Assembly (NCBI GenBank): GCA_964594635.1
Contig: CAZQMV010000021.1
Coordinates: 1 to 20,634, forward strand
Source: Berkiella sp964594635
GTDB lineage: Bacteria; Pseudomonadota; Gammaproteobacteria; Berkiellales; Berkiellaceae
DNA: 20,634 nucleotides
Reading direction: 5' to 3'
The notes under the pieces are model-generated. The model did no database searches. It worked only from the letters and a program-made list of their open reading frames with translations, and was not told the DNA's origin. The position numbers and the translations under genes were made by a program. Position 1 is the stretch's first letter, and every line of letters starts with the position of its first letter. Positions 1 to 6,535 of this stretch are shown piece after piece.

Positions 1-56
1 TGACAGATTTCCCCAGTGAACACGTGGCAGTTACACAAAAAGATTTACAGGCCCAG

Positions 57-1076
57 TTACGTTTTTCGAAATACTTTTGAAGAATCCCTTAATCTCAGAT
101 CATCTGTTTTGCTTAATTCAGGTATAGGAGCATTTGGTGGGCATGTTATAATTACATCCCCTTTGAATACATGATCTAACTTTTTATATTGAGCATTTGT
201 TTCTATTTTAGCCTCACGGGCATCCAACTCAGCATGACTTCTCGGTGGAGCAAAATAAACTGAGGTTGCATTGAATAGATCTGCAACTCCTGGGATATCT
301 TTACGCACCCTGTGAACATGGGCTTCACCTACTAAAGCCATCCACTTATTTCCATTGTTATTGATTTGTTGATCTCTTTCAATGATCTGATAAGCTGTAT
401 AATTCATTGCTCTATATCTCATCTCTGACTCATCATGACGTGCGCTGTAGAGGTCAACCTTTTGTGTTTCGTAAACAGCTTTGATATCAATGGCAACAAC
501 ACGAATTCCTGCCATTGCTGCGGCTTTAACCACATTGGTAAAGTTAAATTCTTCTCTTTTTTTATTATACAATTTACTAGATTCGTTAGTTTTATGACCA
601 GTGTGGACAAGATGCCCCACATCTAATGCATGAAGCCTTTCTTTCAAACTGGATGGCATCTCTTCTTCTGGATTTTTGAAATAATCATCTAATGCTTGCT
701 GATCATCATAATAAAGATGTTCAAAATACAAAGTCTTAAATCCAGCATCACTTAACGTTTGCATGTTTTTGATTAAAAATTCTTTCGATTCAAGATCATT
801 ATGAGCTTCTCCTATAATAAAATTTCCCTTCTGAATATCATCTATTGACTGTATTGTTTCTTTTTTTGATGAAATGTCGGCGTTATTTTTGTCCCACATT
901 TCAAAAAAATTAATCGCATTACTAAAAAATAGCTCTTTTCTTAAAGGTTTTATTAATGGTGGCTTCTTGCCTGGTCGAGAGGCTGCACTTAGATCATGCC
1001 GTTCCTTTTTCGTAGGGGCTAATTGATTACAAAATTCGGTATATTCACTTGATTTATTTTCACTCCCAGATTTCAT
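57..1076 (-). CDS. TIKI/ChaN-superfamily-like protein, candidate effector
   Basis: 339 aa, starting at ATG (1074-1076). Two spaced motifs of the TIKI/TraB/ChaN/EreA-like fold are visible: GEAHND (residues 89-94) followed by a strand ending in YFEH (about 117-120), and later VGEAHVH (249-255). The roughly 75 N-terminal residues are polar and low in complexity, and no signal peptide or membrane helix is seen, so the protein looks cytosolic or delivered by a non-Sec route. Related domains occur in heme-uptake ChaN, in erythromycin-esterase-like enzymes and in some large toxins of pathogens; the fold often acts as a metal-dependent hydrolase. Assignment to the superfamily is from motif recognition. 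The effector role is inferred from the company of F-box, Fic and PLD genes in the window. It is a lone minus-strand gene whose 5' end faces a 230-bp gap. Substrate unknown. Confidence 0.6.
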   Translation of the reverse strand: MKSGSENKSSEYTEFCNQLAPTKKERHDLSAASRPGKKPPLIKPLRKELFFSNAINFFEMWDKNNADISSKKETIQSIDDIQKGNFIIGEAHNDLESKEFLIKNMQTLSDAGFKTLYFEHLYYDDQQALDDYFKNPEEEMPSSLKERLHALDVGHLVHTGHKTNESSKLYNKKREEFNFTNVVKAAAMAGIRVVAIDIKAVYETQKVDLYSARHDESEMRYRAMNYTAYQIIERDQQINNNGNKWMALVGEAHVHRVRKDIPGVADLFNATSVYFAPPRSHAELDAREAKIETNAQYKKLDHVFKGDVIITCPPNAPIPELSKTDDLRLRDSSKVFRKT

Positions 1077-1227
1077 TGCTTTTCTCCAACAATTTAGGCG
1101 TATATATTACTTAAAGTATATGCTATTGAAGTTCAATTTAAATAAAATAACCTAATATCGATGGCAAGCATAAAAGAGTGTAGATCCGTCAGTTCTGGTG
1201 CAATACAATCAATACGCAATTTTCCTT

Positions 1228-1314
1228 ATGGCTGAGTCTGCTGCTGCCAATAATACAATTTTAGCTATTATAGATGAGCATAAAGAAGCTGATAAAGCAG
1301 CTATGCTCACATGA
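1228..1314 (+). other. Small ORF or gene-tail remnant upstream of the DUF488 gene
   Basis: A 28-codon reading from ATG 1228 to TGA 1312-1314, alanine-rich (MAESAAANN...). The same frame stays open upstream to about 1174 without a better start, so it may be the 3' tail of a lost gene. Its stop overlaps the ATG at 1311 in an ATGA arrangement typical of translational coupling, which would allow the next gene to start at 1311. No family recognised. The rest of 1077-1227 shows no gene. Confidence 0.25.
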
Positions 1315-1328
1315 TTATGGGGTGTTTT

Positions 1329-1682
1329 GTGATTGTTAAACTGAAAAGAGCTTATGAACTTCCTAAAAAATCAGATGGCTTTAGGATTTTGGTTGATAGA
1401 CTATGGCCTCGTGGTGTTAAAAAGGAAACTGCTAAAATTGATTTATGGTTAAAAGAGATTGCACCTAGTACCGATCTGCGAAAATGGTATGATCATGATC
1501 CTGAAAAATGGCCTGAGTTTAAAAAATATTATGCAAAAGAGTTAAGCGAAAAAAAAGATTTATTTAAAGCATTATTTAATTTGAAACAGAAAACGATTAC
1601 CTTAGTTTTCGGTGCTAAAGATATTGAACATAGTCATGCTCTTTTTTTGCAGCAATACATGCAAAAGAAGCAAGCGAAATAA
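1329..1682 (+). CDS. DUF488 family protein (YeaO-like)
   Basis: About 117 aa from GTG 1329. The family core is clear: KRAYE near the N-terminus, SDGFRILVDRLWPRG, then APSTDLRKWYDHDPEKW, and a C-terminal strand ITLVFGAKD followed by EHSHA. E. coli YeaO-type proteins have similar length and begin just before the KR.Y motif, which favours GTG 1329. A GGGGTG Shine-Dalgarno at about 1319-1324 sits 6 nt or less before it. An alternative start at ATG 1311 would add six residues and overlap the upstream small ORF. The biochemical role of DUF488 is not established. The stop is followed 38 nt later by the first copy of the window's conserved repeat. Confidence 0.85.
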   Translation: MIVKLKRAYELPKKSDGFRILVDRLWPRGVKKETAKIDLWLKEIAPSTDLRKWYDHDPEKWPEFKKYYAKELSEKKDLFKALFNLKQKTITLVFGAKDIEHSHALFLQQYMQKKQAK

Positions 1683-1720
1683 CAGATGGTTTTTTCTTCG
1701 TAAACTTGCTTAATTTTAAA

Positions 1721-1765
1721 TGGCTCCCCGAGTGGGGGCATTTTTGAACTTTTCGTGTTGAATCT
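1721..1765 (+). repeat. Gene-end repeat, copy 1 (variant)
   Basis: Begins TGGCTCCCCGAGTGGGGG, then CATTTTTGAACTTTTCG and a diverged end TGTTGAATCT. It matches the six-copy family but carries a stronger inner stem (CCCC, loop GAGT, GGGG) and has lost the distal CGGG seen in copies 2-5. It lies 38 nt after the DUF488 stop, same strand. The 90 bp from here to the next gene hold its AAGGGAT Shine-Dalgarno and nothing else I can name. Confidence 0.8.
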
Positions 1766-1855
1766 TATGTAGTAAAAATAAATAATCTATAAGAAATCTG
1801 TGCCAATCTGCTATACACTTGAGATCAATGCGACTCATTATACATAAGGGATATA

Positions 1856-2662
1856 ATGCCTATTAACCCATACTATCTGTTTGCTAATGGTTCAAAAAAT
1901 TTATATCAGCTTTTAGAAAAAGAAAAATTATTTGGCTCAAAATACCAGTTTATGAATTTAGGGTATTGGTCAGGGCAGATGTCTTATGATGAAGCGGCTT
2001 TAAATTTGGCTATGCAATTAGGAAATTTTGCAGATTTAAAAAAAGATCAAACTATATTGTCTGTAGGTTGTGGTTTTGGTGATGATGTTCATGTTTGGCA
2101 TAACCGTTTCCAGCTTGCGCACAGTATTGGTATTAACACTTTTTCACCACAACTAAAAGAAGCGCAACAACGTTATCAAAGCAATGATGTTCAATTTTGC
2201 CAGGCAAATGCCACCCTTTTGCCGTTTCAGTCAAACGCTATTGATAGCATACTAGCACTTGAATCGGCTTTACATTTTGAAAGTCGCGATGATTTTCTTA
2301 AGGAAGCGAATCGGGTTTTAAAACCAAATGGTGTGATTGCATTAGCAGATGTGATATTGTCTCACGACAATTTAAATTTCACTCAAAAATGTCTACTTAA
2401 ACTAGCAACGCGCGTTGCGAAGATTCCTATAGTTAACCAGTATTCCTTAGAAACTTATCAAAAGAAATTACGCGATGCAGGATTTCATTCAATCGAAGTC
2501 AAAGATGTGAGTAAAAGAGTATTAAAAGGATTTATGCTTTATTTGGCGCATAAGTTGAAAAAAAATCAAATGAAAATAGCATTTCCATTAAAAGTATTAT
2601 TATTTGCTTTTCGAAGAAAAATGCCGGTTTCCTATATTATGATAAAAGCACTTAAACGTTAG
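1856..2662 (+). CDS. Class I SAM-dependent methyltransferase
   Basis: 268 aa. SAM-binding motif I reads ILSVGCGFG (about 67-75). The acidic-loop region is near IGINTF (91-96), the ANATLLPF segment (about 117-124) is the usual motif II region, and VLKPNG (155-159) precedes the final sheet. An early NLGYW (34-38) resembles small-molecule methyltransferases of the type that modify polyketides, sterols or betaine precursors. Substrate unknown. The lysine-rich C-terminal stretch (about 220-268) is amphipathic or hydrophobic and may contact membrane. Start ATG 1856 has AAGGGAT upstream. Its 3' end overlaps the convergent minus-strand gene by 11 bp. Confidence 0.85.
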   Translation: MPINPYYLFANGSKNLYQLLEKEKLFGSKYQFMNLGYWSGQMSYDEAALNLAMQLGNFADLKKDQTILSVGCGFGDDVHVWHNRFQLAHSIGINTFSPQLKEAQQRYQSNDVQFCQANATLLPFQSNAIDSILALESALHFESRDDFLKEANRVLKPNGVIALADVILSHDNLNFTQKCLLKLATRVAKIPIVNQYSLETYQKKLRDAGFHSIEVKDVSKRVLKGFMLYLAHKLKKNQMKIAFPLKVLLFAFRRKMPVSYIMIKALKR

Positions 2663-3494
2663 ATTTTTCTTCTATACGCTTTTCAATGTTAATAAAATAT
2701 TGATTCCATTCGCTAAGTAATACTTTATTGTCATTTTTGTTTGGATGAAAGTAAGGGATGGCATATTTTAAATAAGGCACAAGCAGCTTTCTAAATACAC
2801 CTAGCTGCCCCCAAAAGAAATGAAAAGATTGGATATAAAATGATTTTTTTTGGTAGAGTTTGTCTTTTATTACCATATGTAAAAAAGGCTTTATAAAACC
2901 GGCAAGCATAAACAACGAAACGAAAAATAAACCAATCATTCTAGTCAGGTAATTGCAATTTGTTTCTCTTAACATATCAAACGCAACGGCTTTATGTTCA
3001 ATTTCTTCAACAAAATGCCATTGCCACAGCAGTAATAATTCTTCATTAATCCCTTTTGATAACGATGGCTCTTTTAGAAATAATTCGCCAGTGATGGCAG
3101 TGAGATGTTCAACTGCTGCAACCATAGCGAGTCGTATTTTTTTACCTAGTAAAAAAGCCCCAATTTGCATTATTTTAAAAAAAAGCCCTTTGTTAATGGC
3201 AAGCTCGGGGTAATAAGGTTTTATCATATGACGAAAAAAACGATGATGTTCGGTGGCATGGTTTGATTCTTGCCGGATAAAGTTCACGACTTGTTTCTTA
3301 AGGGATCTATTTTTGAGCTCTTTGACAAAAGGCATCACACATAAAATAACAAAGCGTTCCCCATAGGGAATTGAAGCGCAAATGCTATTGGCAAAGAGGG
3401 TTTTAATTGGATCATCGTCATACCAATATTTTTTCTTGAAGGGGCGAAAATCAAACTTAAGAGCGCGAGCTTCGATGATGTTTTGAGCTTTCAA
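2652..3494 (-). CDS. Metal-dependent hydrolase-like diiron protein (PF10118 type)
   Basis: 280 aa read from TTG (3492-3494), which is the only in-frame start candidate before an upstream stop; start uncertain. Ferritin-like metal ligands appear in order: GERF with E47, RQESNHATEH (E76, H79), AAVEH (E129, H130) and FVEEIEHKA (E163, H167). This E...ExxH...E...ExxH spacing fits the 'predicted metal-dependent hydrolase' family PF10118. A hydrophobic stretch near residues 188-208 suggests membrane association. The reaction is not established for the family. A perfect palindrome lies 48 bp upstream, so control by a TetR-type regulator is plausible. Converges tail-to-tail with the methyltransferase gene. 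Confidence 0.75.
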   Translation of the reverse strand: MKAQNIIEARALKFDFRPFKKKYWYDDDPIKTLFANSICASIPYGERFVILCVMPFVKELKNRSLKKQVVNFIRQESNHATEHHRFFRHMIKPYYPELAINKGLFFKIMQIGAFLLGKKIRLAMVAAVEHLTAITGELFLKEPSLSKGINEELLLLWQWHFVEEIEHKAVAFDMLRETNCNYLTRMIGLFFVSLFMLAGFIKPFLHMVIKDKLYQKKSFYIQSFHFFWGQLGVFRKLLVPYLKYAIPYFHPNKNDNKVLLSEWNQYFINIEKRIEEKSNV

Positions 3495-3541
3495 GCGGGC
3501 AGATCCCTGTAGTGATTATAAAAATTCCTTTTTCATATTAT

Positions 3542-3559
3542 ATATGACGAACGTCATAT
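3542..3559. promoter_or_regulatory. Perfect palindrome, probable operator
   Basis: ATATGACG-AA-CGTCATAT, two perfect 8-bp arms, 48 bp before the TTG start of the minus-strand diiron gene. The size and TGACG/CGTCA half-sites suit a dimeric regulator such as a TetR-family protein. No regulator gene is in the window. Confidence 0.55.
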
Positions 3560-3642
3560 TGTTTTTGTAAGTTTACTTGATTTTTTATTTGAAGTGCCTA
3601 TTTAGATTGTATCATGCCGTAGCACGTTAGTGCGAAGGCGGA

Positions 3643-3678
3643 TGGCTTCCTCGAATGAGGGGGGCATTCTCTTTTCAG
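3643..3678 (+). repeat. Possible divergent copy of the gene-end repeat inside a larger hairpin
   Basis: TGGCTTCCTCGAATGAGG followed by GGGGCATTCTCTTTTCAG resembles copies 1 and 6. Relative to the CCCC/GGGG stem it reads CCTC...GAGG, a paired change that keeps the stem. GATGGCT (3641-3647) also pairs with AGCCATC (about 3686-3692). Unlike the other copies it does not follow a + strand gene; it is in the 307-bp gap before the transpeptidase gene, which otherwise shows only the palindrome at 3542 and no ORF. Confidence 0.35.
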
Positions 3679-3801
3679 TAGTGAGAGCCATCTAATTAAT
3701 AGTCACTGATAATTTAATCAGCTTTAATTTCTAATAGATACGGAACTATTTGTTTTATTGATGGTCTTACTAAGCAAAGTCATGACAAATAAGAGGGAAA
3801 T

Positions 3802-4470
3802 ATGAAAGCAATACTTACCTCCACTTTAACGGCTGCCACTTTATTGTTATTTCCCCCGATCACTCATGCAGAATATGGCAAAACGATTTGCAATAATGTT
3901 GAGCTTTACGATTGTTACAAAGTAAAAAAAGGGGAAACCTGGGAATCCTTGTTCCCTGATGCTGAGAATCGCACATTCGTAAAAAAAATTAATAGAATGA
4001 ATATTCCGGTTCGCCCAGGATTGGTAATTGCAGTTCCCAAAGATAAAAACATTACAGCAGAAGAATTTTTGAAATATTCACCTCTTCCGCAAAATTACGA
4101 CACGGGCGGAGAGGAGTTGGTTAAAGTAGATTTAAGTGATTTTGCCTGGGCAGCTTATGATCCGGATGGAAGACTTGTTAAATGGGGGCCTATATCAGGT
4201 GGAAAATCCTATTCGACTATTAAAGGAACTTTTACTTTTTATCGTAAGCAAGGAAGTGGTTGTGTTTCAAGCAAATATCCTATACCAAGAGGTGGTGCGC
4301 CAATGCCATATTGCATGCATTTTAAGGGTGGTTATGCAATGCATGGATCTCCGATTGTTCCAGGATTCCATGCCAGTCACGGGTGCATACGACTTTTTAC
4401 GGATGATGCGCAATGGCTCAATCAGAATTTTGTTGATACGGGAACGACTAAAGTAAAAGTACAAAAATAA
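3802..4470 (+). CDS. L,D-transpeptidase (YkuD) with LysM-like region
   Basis: 222 aa. A Sec signal peptide (residues 1-23, ending THA) places it in the periplasm. Residues about 37-80 resemble a LysM peptidoglycan-binding module (DCYKVKKGETWESLF ... RPGLVIAVP). The YkuD catalytic domain spans about 107-220, with YAMHGS (H181) and the signature ASHGCIRL (H193, catalytic C195). Such enzymes form 3-3 peptidoglycan crosslinks or attach proteins to the wall. Extra cysteines at 30, 38, 154 and 171 could form disulfides. GAGGG upstream of ATG 3802 is a good ribosome site. A repeat copy follows the stop by 34 nt. Confidence 0.88.
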   Translation: MKAILTSTLTAATLLLFPPITHAEYGKTICNNVELYDCYKVKKGETWESLFPDAENRTFVKKINRMNIPVRPGLVIAVPKDKNITAEEFLKYSPLPQNYDTGGEELVKVDLSDFAWAAYDPDGRLVKWGPISGGKSYSTIKGTFTFYRKQGSGCVSSKYPIPRGGAPMPYCMHFKGGYAMHGSPIVPGFHASHGCIRLFTDDAQWLNQNFVDTGTTKVKVQK

Positions 4471-4504
4471 TAGATTTATTTTTGTAAGATTATTTAATTT
4501 TTAG

Positions 4505-4573
4505 TTGGCTCCCCGAGTGGGACGATTTTCGAACTTTTCGGGTTCAGATCTTAGAAACAGTTAAAAACTGGCC
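4505..4573 (+). repeat. Gene-end repeat, copy 2 (extended form)
   Basis: Core TTGGCTCCCCGAGTGGG / ACGATTTTCGAACTTTTCGG / GTTCAGAT, then an extension AGAAACAGTT...AAACTGGCC shared with copies 4 and 5. Potential stems: TCCC/GGGA (loop CGAGT), or alternatively CCCGA/TCGGG across the element. It lies 34 nt after the transpeptidase stop. The remainder of this 347-bp gap holds the orphan operator and an IS-like end listed separately. Confidence 0.9.
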
Positions 4574-4663
4574 GGGCCACCTAATTGACCTAAGCAAATC
4601 TTACAGTGGTTCAAATTCTCATTCAATTCCTCTACAGTAATAGCTTGCGGTAAATAGCGCTCT

Positions 4664-4690
4664 TATTCACTGCACTAATTGCGCTGTTTA
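4664..4690. promoter_or_regulatory. Relic of the Fic1-type operator, no Fic gene attached
   Basis: A 27-nt site reading TATTCACTGCA ... GCGCTGTTTA. It aligns without gaps to the palindrome just before the intact Fic1 gene (14844-14870), with several mismatches. The preceding TTGCGGTAAATAGCGC (about 4645-4660) also matches the segment at 14770. It sits downstream of a repeat copy in the same order as at the Fic1 locus, but the gene that follows is an Hsp70-like chimera. I read it as the upstream remnant of a lost Fic gene. Confidence 0.5.
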
Positions 4691-4761
4691 ATGGGCTTAT
4701 TCTCCAACTTTAATCATCGTGAGTTAGTGGAGAATCGCGATGTTCATCCACTTTTAACCCT

Positions 4762-4813
4762 TCCCCCGACTTTTCGGACACCCTATTTAAGGTATATAAT
4801 CTACACCGAGGTG
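4762..4813 (+). promoter_or_regulatory. IS-like left end carrying promoter and ribosome site
   Basis: CCCCCGACTTTTCGGACACC followed by a TATAAT (4795-4800) and GAGGTG (4808-4813) just before ATG 4818. This order resembles the left end of IS3-family elements, with the promoter and Shine-Dalgarno of a transposase orfA. The -35 is weak (about TTTCGG at 4772). It appears to drive the chimeric gene downstream. Identification of the IS subgroup is not possible here. Confidence 0.5.
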
Positions 4814-4817
4814 TTAA

Positions 4818-6191
4818 ATGGCTAACAAAAAATCAGATATTACTAAAACGTGCACAAAATATAGTAATCAATTCAAAGAACAAGCTGTAGAGCGAGTCAA
4901 AAAAGATGGGGCTCCCAAGGCAGCTAAAAACAAAATGTTAAGCTGTGGTTTAGATTTCGGCACCAGTAATTCAACACTGGCAACATCTCATCATTCTGAA
5001 ACATCACTAATAGCGTTGGATGGTAAATCTCCTATCCTTAAGTCAGCTATTTTTTTTGATTCAGAAATAAAACAGTACTTCATCGGACAATATGGGATAG
5101 ACCGTTATTTAGAAGGTGAAAAAGGTAGGTTAATGCTGTCTTTAAAAAGCATTTTAGGATCTTCCTTATTGAATGAAAAAATTGCTGTATGCGGAAAATG
5201 GATAACCTATCGAGATATTATAGGGTTAGTAATCAAATATATTAAGGATACTGCTGAAAAGCAGTTAAATGCTGAACTCTCTCAAGTAGTATTTGGGCGA
5301 CCTGTGCGTTACCACGATACTAACGATACAAGAGATAAGTTAGCACAAGACACGATGGAACTTATCATGAAGGAGCAAGGGTTTAAAGAAGTTAGCTTTC
5401 AATTCGAGCCGATAGCAGCAGCTTTAGATTATGAAAGCACCATTAGTAATGAGCAGCTAGCGTTAATTATTGATTTGGGAGGAGGTACTTCTGATTTTAC
5501 TATAATTAAACTTAATAATAAAACCAAGTCAACAAATCGAGAAGATGACATTCTTGCTAATTGTGGTATTCATATAGGTGGCACTAATTTTGACAAAGAG
5601 CTTAGCTTGCATGCCATTATGCCCTTGCTGGGGAAAGGTAGTAGTATGCTAGGGATGAACGGCTCCAAACTTGAAGTACCCGTATCATTGTATTATGACT
5701 TAACTTCCTGGCATTTGTTAAATAATTTATATGCCACTAAAAGTATAAATAATATTAAAGATATATATTTAGCATCTGAACAAAAATTGTTAATTAAGCG
5801 GGCTATAAATGTACTGCAAAAAAAGTTGGGTCATTATTTACTACAGGCAGCAGAAAATTCTAAAATCAAGCTAAGCACATCCTTAAATGACAATATTGAT
5901 TTGTCGAAAGTTGAACATGATTTACAGGTATTTATCTCAAGAGATAATTTTGAGTCCTATTGTCATAATTTACTCAATGGCTTGCAAAACACGATACAAA
6001 CCACACTGACTACAGCAGGAATCAATGCAAATCAAATTGATTCCGTATTTTTAACCGGTGGAACCACTCAAATTCCATCGGTGCATTATATGATAAGAGG
6101 TATTTTTCCGAACTCACAATTGATCACTGGCGATATATATGGAAGTGTAGGTAAAGGGCTTGCCATAGCGGCGGCACAATTATGGGCATAA
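4818..6191 (+). CDS. Chimera: IS3-type transposase N-terminus fused in frame to YegD-like Hsp70
   Basis: 457 aa. Residues about 10-37 (YSNQFKEQAVERVKKDG...AAK) look like the first helices of an OrfA/HTH_Tnp_1 transposase. From M40 (base 4935) the protein is a YegD-type Hsp70 ATPase: phosphate-1 loop GLDFGTSNS (44-52), phosphate-2 loop IIDLGGGTSDF (217-227), and adenosine motif VFLTGGTTQIPS near 415-426. The total from M40 (418 aa) is close to the family length. No convincing ribosome site precedes M40, whereas ATG 4818 has the IS-like GAGGTG, so the fused form is probably what is made. The chaperone ATPase looks intact; clients are unknown. A decayed HipA tail follows. Confidence 0.8.
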   Translation: MANKKSDITKTCTKYSNQFKEQAVERVKKDGAPKAAKNKMLSCGLDFGTSNSTLATSHHSETSLIALDGKSPILKSAIFFDSEIKQYFIGQYGIDRYLEGEKGRLMLSLKSILGSSLLNEKIAVCGKWITYRDIIGLVIKYIKDTAEKQLNAELSQVVFGRPVRYHDTNDTRDKLAQDTMELIMKEQGFKEVSFQFEPIAAALDYESTISNEQLALIIDLGGGTSDFTIIKLNNKTKSTNREDDILANCGIHIGGTNFDKELSLHAIMPLLGKGSSMLGMNGSKLEVPVSLYYDLTSWHLLNNLYATKSINNIKDIYLASEQKLLIKRAINVLQKKLGHYLLQAAENSKIKLSTSLNDNIDLSKVEHDLQVFISRDNFESYCHNLLNGLQNTIQTTLTTAGINANQIDSVFLTGGTTQIPSVHYMIRGIFPNSQLITGDIYGSVGKGLAIAAAQLWA

Positions 6192-6199
6192 GGCGCTGA

Positions 6200-6403
6200 G
6201 AAGATATCAACTTTTTTCTAGTTTTGTGTCAAGGCAATTAAAGGGCTTAATTTCTAAATGTCAAAAAGCCTTAGATTTTGATGTTGAGCAAATCGCCAAA
6301 AATCAAGATGAAAAAATACTTAAAGAAATATACAAAAATAGTTCATGCTCGTTGTAAGCATCTGTTAAGTGAGCTTGGTAATATTGCAAGTATTGAGCTT
6401 TGA
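6200..6403 (+). pseudogene. Decayed HipA C-terminal tail (paralog of 13999-14177)
   Basis: From about 6219 the DNA closely matches the last 180 bp of the gene ending at 14177 (TCAAGGCAATTAAAG onward, to TTGAGCTTTGAT). Weaker similarity extends back to about 6200. A 2-nt deletion near 6310 (GATGAAAAAA against GATGAGAAAAAA) shifts the frame, and TAG interrupts the upstream part. The encoded tail (QLKGLISKCQKALDF) is the end of a HipA-like kinase. From 6404 to 6499 I see no gene. Confidence 0.75.
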
Positions 6404-6499
6404 TACGGATGTGCAGAAAAGGGATTGCGATGAGTGGATGAGTAAGTGTAGTTGAACAGGATTGAAAGAAATCATTGTTTTGAATAAAAGGATATACAC

Positions 6500-6535
6500 A
6501 TGAATATTAAGCCGTTGATCAATTTTGCTCTTTGA
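6500..6535 (+). other. 11-codon leader ORF coupled to the PLD gene
   Basis: ATG 6500 preceded by AAAGGAT (about 6487-6493), ending at TGA 6533-6535, which overlaps the next ATG in TGATG. It could be a leader peptide that couples translation, or the original N-terminus of the PLD gene displaced by a frameshift. Confidence 0.3.

Noticed and set aside
4136..4464. ORFs on both strands overlapping the transpeptidase 3' half
   Set aside because: Shadows of the YkuD domain, whose catalytic motif is in the annotated frame.
4505..4550. Classical intrinsic terminator as full explanation of the repeat
   Set aside because: The stems are short and not followed by a U-run, and conservation extends beyond the stems. 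Termination cannot be excluded but does not explain the sequence.
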